NCBI GenBank assembly: GCA_006503475.1
Contig: RSEH01000264.1
Span: 1-64,000 of the forward strand
Reading direction: 5' to 3'
Source: Stentor roeselii
Taxonomy: Eukaryota > Ciliophora > Heterotrichea > Heterotrichida > Stentoridae
Length of the DNA: 64,000 nucleotides
The notes beneath the pieces were generated by a model. The model did not search any database. It was not told the origin of the DNA and worked only from the letters and a program-made list of their open reading frames with translations. Below, one piece after another: positions 1-9,521 of this stretch (its first letter is position 1; the number at the start of each line of letters is the position of its first letter). Both the position numbers and the translations under genes were made by a program.

Positions 1-739
1 AAAAATACCCATCATCAAAATATTCACTCGAACTAGACTAGACCAAATCTCTCTACTTTAACGAAAGCTGGTTCCAAACATCTTCAATTTAAATCAAAAT
101 AGCAAGACCCTAACTTTCGATGGTGTCCTTGGGCAGATGTAAATGTATTAGAACAAAATCAATTCAAAGACTTAATCTAACAAATTCAACTTATATTAGC
201 TCTACCTGAAGCGAGTATCCTACAAAGGAGTTCATTTCTTAACTCAAGCCAAACAGCCGCCACTCAAGTCTTGTCCTCTTTTTTCATCATCATTGAGAAA
301 ATCGTGAGTGTTTTGAAGTTTCTGGTTCGAATGAGGCTTCGGTTCTGTTGGCTATAGGGGTAAGACCTGGAGAATCACAAGCTTCGCAGATTTTTCTTAA
401 AATTAAAAAATAATAGGCTAGTCTCTAGTAAAAACTTTCCGAACAATAACTTCGAGCTCGAAATACATTTATTGCCTAACATTCCATCGATTTCTAGCTT
501 TTATTATCTTTATTTCACATAATATCCTAATCCAGGATTAACCACAATTCGCCTTATAAAGAATGCTTATCATATCAAATCACTATTAAATCTACATTTG
601 CTTTACATCAGATGATTCACAGAAAAAATTATTTCAAGATTAATAGTAAACTTCTTAATTATTCACCATATTAAAACCATAATATAAATCCTTATAATCT
701 TCAACAAAAATAATCCCACCTAAATAATCCTAATCTAAT
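1..739. other. left-edge region without a supported gene
   Basis: AT-rich sequence with no long open frame. A short plus-strand frame, 297-413 (38 codons ending TAA), has G/T-rich coding-like composition. It could be the last exon of a gene running in from the left, but no start, splice join or domain supports this. The part from 414 to 739 looks like ordinary flanking sequence. Confidence 0.4.
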
Positions 740-3700
740 TTATTCATTCGTTCGTAATCCAAAACTAATCAAACCCCCCTTCCCTTCAACATTCCCATTC
801 CCTAAATTCGAAAACAAATCAATTCCAACCCTCATCACACTTTCACTATGCACTTTCCTATTCCTCCTCATCCCAATTTTTTCCACAAGACCTTCAGTAC
901 CACCCATAAAAATAGCAAAAATTTCAAGTAATCCAAAAACCGATCCAATGCAAGTTCCAAGATAAGCAAGAAAAGAAGAAATAGTTTTTCTCGTAGTAAC
1001 TAAAGTAGTTGTACTTTTTTTTATCTGGACTTCAATGTTAATACTTGATTCTGAATAAATTCTACTTAACTTTACCTTTCATTGTTAACAACAGAGCCGA
1101 TGATTAAGTTGTTGGTATTGAGAATGTGATATCCTGTCACTTTTCTTGGCCAGTCTGACTTGAAGATCTGAATGAAATTTACTGAAGGAATGAAATCTAC
1201 GCTGATACCTGAAGGAGAAGGACCTTTGAATACCAGTGATTTGTTTGGAGGACTTACATGTTGAGAGATTTCACTTGGGGAAGAAGGGATTGAAGATGAA
1301 ATTGAAAGGTTTATTGTAAGATGGCTTGTGAAGCCGAATAAGTCGTATAAACGAACTTTGAGAATGCCGTTGGAGATTAACTCGAAGTCTGAGTAGTCGA
1401 ATATAAGAATACAGCTTTCTGAGATTCTTTTAATTTCAGAAGATCTTTTAGTGTATACTACGCCAGTTTCATTTGTTATAATTGAGTTCATGTTAATGGC
1501 ATTTTTTTGAGTGCAGTCATTAGGATAATTACTTAGTTCAACAGAAAACCTGAAATTCTCAGAAATAATTCTGTCCTCAACTATGATACTTGGAATTAAA
1601 GTTTTAAATTCTTCGACATTTGCAGTAAAATACATATAAAATGTAAAAATAGCTGAAATGATCGCGACTAGCAAAAAAACAGTAGAAAAAATGCCACCAA
1701 TAAGAGTTTTTTTAAAAATAACAGGTTCTTCAAGAGTAATTTTATGCTTATCAATAAAAATATCAAATTTCTTAAATCTCTCCCTAAAATTTTTCACTAA
1801 AAGTAAACATGCAAGAATAATCCCATAAAAAATAATAGAATATATCGCAACAGTGTACATTAAATCATTCAATTTTCCTGAGTCAGAAGTCCAGGCTTTT
1901 GGCTGAATGCTTTCATTTCCATATTTTTTCATTAAGGTCATCGGAGATTTACACCCTAATGGACAATAAAAGTTCAAAGGACACTCTTTGCAATGACTTG
2001 CTCCTGTCTTGTCGTTAAACGTTCCAAAGTTGCAAAAACTGCATAGATATTGATTTGAAATTCCATATTTATTTGAAAATTTTCCTATTGGACATGGAAT
2101 ACAAGTTTCGTTTGAACTGTAGCTTCCAAGACTGCAGAAATTGCATTTATTTTTCTTTTCTCCGTGTAAACATGACAGGTTCAGGAAGTTTTTATCGAAG
2201 GAAAATTTTAGAAGTTGGTTTGTCTCGGATCTTTTGATGTCGACGTTTTCTGAACTTTTAACTCCTCCGAAGATGTAGATTGAGTCTAATAAATGAACTG
2301 CTGATAAGGAAAATAAACCGAATTCTTCGGAAAATGGAACTTTTTTCACGTTTAAAGTGATTAAATTTATTGAAATAATTAAGTTTGAAACCCATTCGGC
2401 TTGAATTGATCCGCCGATTATGTGAAGCCAATTATTGTCTAAAACTAGAGCAAAGAAAGCAGGAAAAGTAAAGTCAAACTCAATCTTTTCAATGTTTTTC
2501 ATTTCAATACTTGAGTTAGCAACTCCTGATATTTCAAATCTTAATAATTGTTTTGTTGAAAACCCTTGCAAATTTCTTCCACCTACTAAATAAACCTCAA
2601 CACTTTCCTTAAGTTCCCGAGATTCACAGCGAAAATCAGAAAGTTCTACTGGAAGATAAAAATCATTCTTTATCTCTTGACGAGATGATATATCAACGAT
2701 TATAAAATCCCTCAAGATTTTATAATCGTTGAGACCCCCAAACGCCAAAATAATAGTTCCTGTGAAAATTAAACAAGATCCATACCTCGGACTGTTATTA
2801 AAAGCTGAGAATTTGTATTCAGTCCATTCATTTATAGAGACATCATAAAAAACCGTGTCTGAAAAAACAGATTTATCATCCCTGCCTCCAAATATCAAAA
2901 ATCCAGTATTGAATACATTAAAAGAAGAAGCCAACTCTCTACCATTTGGAGTCACTCCTTTAGGAATCATTCCAGTCCACTCCAGACTCATAAGATTGAA
3001 TTTCCAAAGATCATTCAAGTAAAGCCGATTATCAAAAACTCCTCCAAAAATAAAAATTTCATTATTTATCGCATGGCTCAAATGATTCCTTCGTGGTGGA
3101 GGGAGATTCGCCGATGAAATAATAATATCCGGAACATTTAACAAAGATTTTAAAGAAAACCTAATAATTGAATTTTCCACTTGTTTAAAGGTAGAGCCTG
3201 ATATAAAGTATATCGAATCATTTTTTACTATCGAGCTTGACCCGAACCGAAAGATTTCATAATCAATTAAAATTTCGCTCCATTCATTTTTTCTGAAGTC
3301 AAACTGTAAAAAATTTCCAAGATTATTGATATTCTCATCAGTTCCGAAGAAAATGTAAAGTTTATCATAATAAACTACAGAAACATGATGCAATCTCCCG
3401 ACAGGCTGATAATCATTACTCTTCATGATATTCCAAACCTCTTGATTGAGGTCATATCTAAAAAAGTTCTCTTTCAAGTCCTTTGAAACTCCAAAAACGT
3501 ACAAACTTCCATCAAAAAACACAATTGAATGTCCATGGATTCTTCCAGGACCTTGCCCATCTTGACTCATTTTTCTTGAAGTTAAAGTCTCAACGTCAAT
3601 CCTATCTTTTTTTTACAGAAACAAACTACTGCAGGTTCCAGTGAAGTCAACTCCTCCATGAACAGCAAGCCAGCTGCTTCCATTGAAATTAAAAAAAATA

Positions 3701-4128
3701 AAAGCAAAATCACTGACAGTTCTGATCTCATCACCTTTAAAAACCTCTAAAGTCCATTTGTTGGTCTCGAAGTTAAAACTATAACAATCCGAGTTGATCT
3801 TTTTACTTGTTTTTCCCCAAAACAGGTAAAACTTCGAATTATAAAAAAAACATTTCGAGGAGTAAAGACCTGGCGGAGTCAAAGAAGACCTTGAAACAAT
3901 TTCTCCCCATTTCAAAGTCCTGAAATCAAAAAAATGAAAACTCGAGTAAACCAAAGATCCTTCAATATTACTTCCTCCAAAAACTACAACTCGATCCATT
4001 TTCTCATCAAATCCAGCACAACTAAACACACTTCCAGGTGGATAATCATTTCCAGTAGGTATAAAATCCACCTTCTTAGCAAAACAATTAAAAATCCAAA
4101 AAAATATCCCAAAAAGTCCACCCTTCAT
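740..4128 (-). CDS. kelch-repeat, Cys-rich multi-pass membrane receptor-like protein, two tiny introns
   Basis: I read this as one gene of three exons: 4128-3617, 3601-1076 and 1061-740. Their lengths sum to 3360 nt, exactly 1120 codons (1119 aa). The start gives a hydrophobic signal-like leader (MKGGLFGIFFWIFNCFA). Residues from about 35 to 600 carry kelch-type blades with repeated FGG/FGGR motifs. Residues about 650-730 form a Cys-rich module of the GCC2/GCC3 (ephrin-receptor-like) type with repeated CxxC. Membrane segments lie near 750-775 and 800-828, and a third near 1040-1066 is encoded by the last exon. Such kelch/Cys-rich/TM proteins are common in ciliates; ligand and role are unknown. 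Without splicing the locus breaks into two frames and loses the last membrane segment. It lies 23 nt downstream of the RPA1 stop on the same strand. Confidence 0.85.
1062..1075 (-). other. candidate 14-nt spliceosomal intron in the kelch gene
   Basis: Read on the minus strand the sequence is GTAAAGTTAAGTAG. Removing it joins GAA AG to A ATT TAT TCA and opens 106 further codons with a clear membrane segment, ending in TAA at 740-742. The frame difference requires a length of 2 modulo 3, so the usual 15 or 16 nt cannot work. A single-base deletion in the assembly of a 15-nt intron is the main alternative. Confidence 0.65.
3602..3616 (-). other. 15-nt intron in the kelch gene
   Basis: Read on the minus strand the sequence is GTAAAAAAAAGATAG. 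It splits a Leu codon (phase 2) and would otherwise put TAA in frame. Removal joins the first kelch blade to the next without loss. Length and GTAA...TAG ends fit the heterotrich 15-nt intron class. Confidence 0.88.
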
Positions 4129-4151
4129 TAATAATCCATTAATAACAACAC

Positions 4152-5900
4152 CTAACCACTTAAAAGTTCCTCTATAATCATCAAGTTCCTCTTAATACTT
4201 TTCACCGGGTCAAAGTTCTGAACTGAATTCAACACAAACTGCAATTTTTTCCCTTGTGCGCCTTCACTGATCTTCACTTTAACGACCCCCTCTATTCTCT
4301 TCATATGAATTTTCTGAAGAACTTCATCAAACTTGTCTTGACTGTCCAAGTAAATATTGTGAAGTTCAGTTGCTGAAATTCCGACAATGTTTGCAGCGAC
4401 TTCATCAAATGCGACCACCCAGAGAGCGTCGGAGTAGTCTTGAAGTCTCATGCTTAAGTAGTAACGAAATTCGCATTGCTCGAATTCTTCTGCGCAGGAC
4501 TCGCATCGGTAAAGGCCAAGACTGTCTTTTAGGACTTTTTTTTTGCATTTTTTTACGTTTTTGCAGGCTGTGTAAAACATGTGCTCAGGCTCGTTTCGGA
4601 TGAAACCGATTGATCCACTTATGAGGTAGGACTCTTCTTTTAATAACATTTCACATTCTTGCTTTATTTCTTCGAAGTTCTTGAATGGCTTATCGCTTGT
4701 TAGACTTCCTCGGACACTTAGGTTTCGCGAAGATTCCCAGTTGGAACGCTTTGAGAGCCATTGCTTTAAGGATTTTGATTGGGGAACGTCTGCGTTGAAG
4801 ACAAGTTGACTGGTTCTGTCTGAAGTCAGAGACAACCCGTTGAAGTTAGTAAGCTTTAATGACTTACCCACTAGAATGAAAGGTAGACGAGGAAAATCTA
4901 GATGCGGGTCGACAGCAGCTTCATTCCACAGCGACAGGTCAATAAAACAATTGGACATATCAACTATTCTAACAATTCTCTTCTTAAACGGTTTTCCCGA
5001 TTTCTTCGAAACAATTTCAGTCAGATCCTGAACTTCAACAACACCCGCACAAACATCACAAAAACTTCCAGGCTGCAAAGTAACAAGTGACTCAATAGAA
5101 ACAGGGTTAAACTTGATACTAGAAATATCCGCCTGGTCATGAGTTTCAACAATTTCAGTGCGTTTATCAGCACAGATTGTATATTCATTATCAACAGTCT
5201 GAAACTTTTTATTACTGATTTTAACCTGTCCATTCCTAAATATATAAACCTTCCCTTCCTGAACCAAATTAAAGAACTTATCAGCATCTTCCTTAAAAAA
5301 AGTGACAGAAATTTCTTCATTAAACGAATCAATTATATTAATGCTGAAAAGTTTCCCTGTTCCTCTTTCATTTTTCCATTCTTTTATATCCATCTTTTTA
5401 GTGACTCTTGCTTTTATAGCAAAGTCCCTAGAACTAGAAGTAAGAGTCTTTACTGAAGTAAATTCGCAATTTTCTTTACTTGAGGCCTGGTTTCTTGAGA
5501 CTTGATGACTGGCAGAAGGAAGGTTCACGTTGTTTGAAGGTACTGGCCTCGAGTCTACCCTTGAAGGAAGCTTTTCTGAGTTTTGAGGATTTCCGATTAT
5601 TTGCTTTAAACAAGTAGAAGGCTCGATTTCCAGAAGTGTGATGATTGAACCGTTGTTGATCTCGCTTGCTGAAAAGTTGTTTATTCTTATTAACTGGTAT
5701 ACTTGCACCATGCCGCTGCTGAAGAAATGCTGGGATGGACCGCCTATTAAGGATTGAGTGAAAAATTCACCGTCGGAGATTATTGCTCGGTATCTTGACG
5801 AGGCGATTAACTTTATGTCGATGATTTGGACTGTGTATACCTGGCCTTCTTTTTTGGGAAGATTTCGAAGATTGTATACCGCGTTTTTTGTTACTGCCAT
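4152..5900 (-). CDS. RPA1: replication protein A large subunit
   Basis: Largest subunit of the heterotrimeric single-stranded-DNA-binding complex RPA, acting in nuclear replication, repair and recombination. The 582 residues match the family length. The N-terminal protein-interaction OB fold spans about 1-105, followed by a linker rich in Ser, Pro and Asn. DBD-A (about 155-250) carries the typical KEWKNERGTGKLFSIN stretch, and DBD-B spans about 265-375. DBD-C (about 400-575) contains a four-Cys zinc ribbon near 440-465 (CKNVKKC followed by CESC). The start is an ATG preceded by AATA; the stop is TAG. It lies 65 nt from the coiled-coil gene and 23 nt from the kelch gene, all on the minus strand. 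Confidence 0.95.
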   Translation of the reverse strand: MAVTKNAVYNLRNLPKKEGQVYTVQIIDIKLIASSRYRAIISDGEFFTQSLIGGPSQHFFSSGMVQVYQLIRINNFSASEINNGSIITLLEIEPSTCLKQIIGNPQNSEKLPSRVDSRPVPSNNVNLPSASHQVSRNQASSKENCEFTSVKTLTSSSRDFAIKARVTKKMDIKEWKNERGTGKLFSINIIDSFNEEISVTFFKEDADKFFNLVQEGKVYIFRNGQVKISNKKFQTVDNEYTICADKRTEIVETHDQADISSIKFNPVSIESLVTLQPGSFCDVCAGVVEVQDLTEIVSKKSGKPFKKRIVRIVDMSNCFIDLSLWNEAAVDPHLDFPRLPFILVGKSLKLTNFNGLSLTSDRTSQLVFNADVPQSKSLKQWLSKRSNWESSRNLSVRGSLTSDKPFKNFEEIKQECEMLLKEESYLISGSIGFIRNEPEHMFYTACKNVKKCKKKVLKDSLGLYRCESCAEEFEQCEFRYYLSMRLQDYSDALWVVAFDEVAANIVGISATELHNIYLDSQDKFDEVLQKIHMKRIEGVVKVKISEGAQGKKLQFVLNSVQNFDPVKSIKRNLMIIEELLSG

Positions 5901-5965
5901 TTATTGATGTGGGACTTTTAAACTTCAAGGCGGTGAATCCCAATAAAACATTAATCATTAAATAA

Positions 5966-7555
5966 TCAATCCTCAGAAATCTCAGGTGTTGACTGAACCT
6001 TGGCCAAAATCTCCTTTTCCCTAACAGCCAGCTCTTCCTTAAAAGCAAGTAACTCAGCTTCCTTCAACGCAATAGCTCGAATCCTTTCCTCCTGAACCCT
6101 AAGCAACTCTACAATTTTTTCCTTTTCAAAACGAATCCTTGCATCTTCATCCTCCTGAATTTTCTTCTGCTGCATTAAATCAAGATTTAAACTTTTCACC
6201 AATTCAGCAGTTTTATCAATTTCAGTCCTTTCCTTATTTAAATTTTTTTCAATTCCAATCAACTCTTCCTCCTTATTCTGAATCTGAGCAAGTTTATCCT
6301 GAAAGTCTTCATCCAAGAACTGACTTGAGTCCTTTCCATTGAGTTGTTGTTCAAGTTCTTCACATCGATTTTTATAAAATTCTATTTCTTTCTTAAGACT
6401 TTCTTCAATTTTCTTAAAAGCCGTCCATCTTTCTGAGAACTTTTGTTCTTCTTCATTGAGTCTTTCAATCATTTCCTCGATATACTTTTCCTTTTCATCA
6501 TTTTCTGACTCGAATTCAGAAGTTTCATTTGGTTCTCTGATTATTTCAAGTTGAAGACTTTTGTAGTTGTTGATTTCTTTGTCAAGGATGAGTCTTTGTT
6601 CTTGAAGTTTAAGTTTTAAACATTCCAGGTTTTCGAGATCGGAGTCGAGTTGAGTCAGTTTGTGTTTTAAAGACTTTTCTGAGGAAACAAGAGAAGATTC
6701 TCTTGATTTTAACTGAATCAGCTGAGAACTTGCCTCTTGTTCGAATTTTAGTTGGTCTTGCTGGAGTTTTGAACGTGACCTGTCGAGTTCATTTGAAAAA
6801 CTGGAGAGTTCTTCGAATTTTAACTTGAGAGACTGTTCTTGCATTAGAAGGTTCTGCTCGAAATAAGCGAGTTTGAAGTTTTTTTCATCAAGAAGTTCAT
6901 TTTCGTAGTTAATTTTCTGGTATTCTAAAGAAATCTCAGCTTCTTTCTTTGCCAAGTCTTTTTCCTTCTGTTCCACTGCACGTAAAATATTCGCTTTCAG
7001 ATCTTCTTCAATAGAAACTTGTTCACTTTCAATTTTTTTCAGTTGTTTTAAGGTTTCATTAAGTTTAAACTCACTTTTTTTTAAAGTAATCTGAAGAGTT
7101 GAGTTTTCTTTAGAAAGATTTTTATTTTCACTTTCAAGTTGAAGCTTTTCCTGGCTAAGGTCAGTGACAAGAGCTTTAAGTTCATGACTTTCAGAGCCGA
7201 GACTTGATCTTTCTGCTTTAAGTTCCGCTTCTTCTTCTTTTAACCGCTTGTCCTTTATTTGAAGAAGAGTGTCAAGCTGCCGGATGTGTTTTTCACGTGT
7301 TTCGAACCTGTCTTTTTCTCTTGCTAGTTTTTTTTTTAGGTCGAAGATTTGACGTTCGAGACGAATGCAGTTGCTGCAGAAGGACCCGATGTTTGAGGAG
7401 GAGTCGATTTTGAAGTGCTTCATGTCTGATGATATTACTCGTTTGTGACTGGGCTGCTTGTCTAGGAATGTTAAGTACTCTTTTTCTGTGTCGGTGTTGT
7501 ACGAGGAGTCCATTGGAGTTATTGATCGGATTGGTGTCCGGCTAAAGTCTTCCAT
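5966..7555 (-). CDS. long coiled-coil protein, CxxC/LLQIKDKRL family member A
   Basis: The 529 residues are almost entirely heptad-rich coiled coil after a 75-residue polar head. Just before the coil is a CxxC pair (FCSNCIRLERQI), then EKHIRQLDTLLQIKDKRL and an acidic EAELKAE segment. The same order of motifs occurs in the 545-residue protein at 49266-50903, so the two are paralogues, although the rest of the coil has diverged. I do not recognise the family outside this window. Structural, cortical or basal-body roles are possible but unsupported. The stop is TGA. Confidence 0.8.
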   Translation of the reverse strand: MEDFSRTPIRSITPMDSSYNTDTEKEYLTFLDKQPSHKRVISSDMKHFKIDSSSNIGSFCSNCIRLERQIFDLKKKLAREKDRFETREKHIRQLDTLLQIKDKRLKEEEAELKAERSSLGSESHELKALVTDLSQEKLQLESENKNLSKENSTLQITLKKSEFKLNETLKQLKKIESEQVSIEEDLKANILRAVEQKEKDLAKKEAEISLEYQKINYENELLDEKNFKLAYFEQNLLMQEQSLKLKFEELSSFSNELDRSRSKLQQDQLKFEQEASSQLIQLKSRESSLVSSEKSLKHKLTQLDSDLENLECLKLKLQEQRLILDKEINNYKSLQLEIIREPNETSEFESENDEKEKYIEEMIERLNEEEQKFSERWTAFKKIEESLKKEIEFYKNRCEELEQQLNGKDSSQFLDEDFQDKLAQIQNKEEELIGIEKNLNKERTEIDKTAELVKSLNLDLMQQKKIQEDEDARIRFEKEKIVELLRVQEERIRAIALKEAELLAFKEELAVREKEILAKVQSTPEISED

Positions 7556-7593
7556 TTATTTGAAAGTACCTGGAAGACACTTGATTGGAGATT

Positions 7594-7651
7594 GGTTTAG
7601 GATTTTAGGATTTTAGGATTTTAGGGTTTAAGGGTTTAAGGGTTGAAGGGG
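7594..7651 (+). repeat. degenerate G-rich 8-nt tandem repeat
   Basis: Three to four copies of an 8-mer of the form TTTAGGAT run into about three of the form GGGTTTAA/GGGTTGAA, followed by looser T/G-rich repeats. The stretch lies in the 269-nt gap between the coiled-coil gene start and the Nup62-like gene end. The 8-nt period and G-rich strand recall heterotrich telomere repeats (G strand TGTTAGGG), but the unit is not identical. Confidence 0.6.
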
Positions 7652-7824
7652 TTTTATTTTAGGTGAATTTTATTGAGGATTAGGGAGTTTAAGGGTTTTT
7701 AGGGAATTTTAGTTGAATGGGAGGATGGGATGGGTTTAAGTTGTTTTCAATTTTGATAATTCTAATAAAAATAACATGTGATAATTAAGCATGATTTAAT
7801 CATCAATAGTTAAAATGATTCTAT

Positions 7825-8769
7825 TTATATCAAAAAATTATACCTTTTCTTAAGTTCCTCAACTCTTAAAGCATTTCTAGAAGCTTGTTTTTCAATCCAA
7901 TCCAAATTATCAAAGCAATGATTTAAAAAAGTTTCAACATCTTCTCCCTGTTCTAAATCCAAGTCAACCCTATCATCAATTTCCTTAAATTTCCTCAAAG
8001 TTTCCTTCTCAATCTCATCAACGGTTGCTGAAAGTTTAACACAACAAGCATAAATATTTTCCTTATCAAGCTGCATAGTATAAACTCCACTTCCCTGAAA
8101 TACTTTATCAAGATTTTTATCAATAGAAGAAACAGCAGATTCCATATGTTGCAATTCAGTTTCAAGAAAATCAAGACTTTCCTCATCATCTTGTTTTTCT
8201 TTCTTTATCTTAAAATGAACATCAAGAATCTTATTGATAATATTTTGACAGTTCCTCATTTCGCTTTCATGCCCAACAGTTACTTTCGCTGAAGACTGAA
8301 AGGACTGAATATCTCTAAGAAGACATTGTTTCCAGTCATCGAAAAGCTCTTGAACACGTTTTTGATTGAGACTTGAAAAAAGCTTAGAGTCTAACTCAGA
8401 TATACTCACTGATGATGAGATTTGAGAAGAGTTTGATGGAAAATTTAATGCCGCGGTTAATGAATTAGATCCTTGGATTGATGATGAACTCGCATTTGGG
8501 ACTTGTGATGAGGATGGCCTTGATGATTGAACTAATGGGTTTGAATTTGCAACTGTTGAAGATAGGGATGATGATGGGAATGTTGAGATGTTTACCGGGA
8601 AAGATGAACCGCTTTGGGATGGCATTGATGTGCTACTTGATGCGAATACTGATCCTCCACTTGGAGTTGATTGTGATTTGAAAATCTTGAATGGACTCGG
8701 ATTCGAGATTGCTTCGTTTCTGTTTGGTGAGTCAAGTCCAGAAGTTTTATTCACACTAAAGGGGTTCAT
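7825..8769 (-). CDS. Nup62/Nsp1-type nucleoporin lacking FG repeats
   Basis: The C-terminal half (about 130-314) is a helical region matching the Nsp1/Nup62 C-terminal coiled coil. It includes the segment ending in DNLDWIEKQASRNA, with the family's ATVDEIE and VDEVLN-like positions. This part would assemble the central channel subcomplex of the nuclear pore. The N-terminal 130 residues are Ser/Pro/Asn-rich with scattered Phe, as in a disordered nucleoporin tail. However, no Phe in the whole protein is followed by Gly, so the usual FG, FxFG or GLFG repeats are absent. At 314 aa it is shorter than metazoan Nup62 (about 520). It is divergent to the RING gene with a 22-nt gap. Confidence 0.72.
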   Translation of the reverse strand: MNPFSVNKTSGLDSPNRNEAISNPSPFKIFKSQSTPSGGSVFASSSTSMPSQSGSSFPVNISTFPSSSLSSTVANSNPLVQSSRPSSSQVPNASSSSIQGSNSLTAALNFPSNSSQISSSVSISELDSKLFSSLNQKRVQELFDDWKQCLLRDIQSFQSSAKVTVGHESEMRNCQNIINKILDVHFKIKKEKQDDEESLDFLETELQHMESAVSSIDKNLDKVFQGSGVYTMQLDKENIYACCVKLSATVDEIEKETLRKFKEIDDRVDLDLEQGEDVETFLNHCFDNLDWIEKQASRNALRVEELKKRYNFLI

Positions 8770-8791
8770 GATAAAAATTCAAATTTATAAA
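8770..8791. promoter_or_regulatory. 22-nt divergent intergenic region
   Basis: The Nup62-like start (8769, minus) and the RING gene start (8792, plus) are separated by only 22 AT-rich bases. Any bidirectional promoter must reach into one or both coding regions, or transcription must start almost at the start codons. Confidence 0.5.
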
Positions 8792-9517
8792 ATGGATCGA
8801 AAACCTATGAAAAGACAGCTGAAACCCGTGGAATCTCCAAAGCCCATCCAGCCCTCAAAACCATTGCAACCCTCATCAATCCGACCAAATCCGAACCCAT
8901 CAGAAGAGCGAAAGCTTCCAAAACTAAACTCAAAAAAGCAAGACCTTCTTCCACGTCCCTTAAAATCCCTTTCAAATCCGTCAAAAGCCATATCAAAATC
9001 AACCCCTTCATCATCCCTATCACCAGATGAAGAAATTCTGCATTTAAAAGAAAAAATTCGTAAAAATTCCGAGGTAATCTCTTCATAGACCTTAAAAAAC
9101 CTATTCGAAAGGTACTTAAAAAACAAATCCGAGATGACTTCCCTTCGAAACGAGCGAAAAATGATGGAAAGTAATGCAAACAAGTTAGAACTTTTAAGAG
9201 GTTTCGTTATGAGCGAAATTGAAAATTTTTTCCATCATCAAGTGGAAGAAGACTACACATATGAGGAGCTTTTGGAACTTGAAGAGCAGATTGGAAAAGT
9301 GAGTCAAGGCTTTTCACAGGAAGAACTTAATCACATCACAACGAGGCCTGCTTTGGCAGACTCTCAATGCAGCATCTGCTTGAGTCCTGTAGAGACAGGC
9401 TCTGAGTCAATAGTTTTAGTGCCTTGCGAACATGAGTACCATCCAGACTGCATCAAGTCCTGGTTACAGGAACATAAAACTTGCCCTTTATGTTTGCAGG
9501 AAGTAATCCTTAGGTAA
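8792..9517 (+). CDS. RING-H2 E3 ubiquitin ligase, BIG BROTHER-like, one 15-nt intron
   Basis: Exons 8792-9073 and 9089-9517 encode 236 aa. The N-terminal 90 residues are Pro/Ser/Lys-rich and disordered, followed by a short coil. Residues about 149-180 contain YTYEELLELEEQIG, the conserved pre-RING segment of BIG BROTHER-type E3 proteins. The RING-H2 domain spans 188-229 with CSIC, CEHEYHPDC and CPLC, so all eight zinc ligands are present. Predicted role is E2-dependent ubiquitin transfer; substrate unknown. I chose the ATG at 8792, preceded by TTATAA. An in-frame ATG at 8768 overlaps the neighbour's start codon and is less likely. The stop is 4 nt before the PKG start. Confidence 0.86.
9074..9088 (+). 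other. 15-nt intron in the RING gene
   Basis: The sequence GTAATCTCTTCATAG lies between codons (phase 0), so unspliced it puts TAG in frame. Removal joins the proline-rich N-terminus to the coil and RING part with frame kept. It has the same GTAA...TAG form as the intron at 3602-3616. Confidence 0.88.
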
Positions 9518-9521
9518 TATA

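Noticed and set aside
1-300. Frame 1 would read smoothly if TAA and TAG meant Gln, suggesting a different code
   Set aside because: Long genes throughout use CAA/CAG for Gln and end at TAA, TAG and TGA. Three stops in about 100 codons is ordinary for AT-rich non-coding DNA.
320-335. GGTTCGAATGA as a tRNA B box
   Set aside because: No matching A box, acceptor stem or cloverleaf could be built around it.
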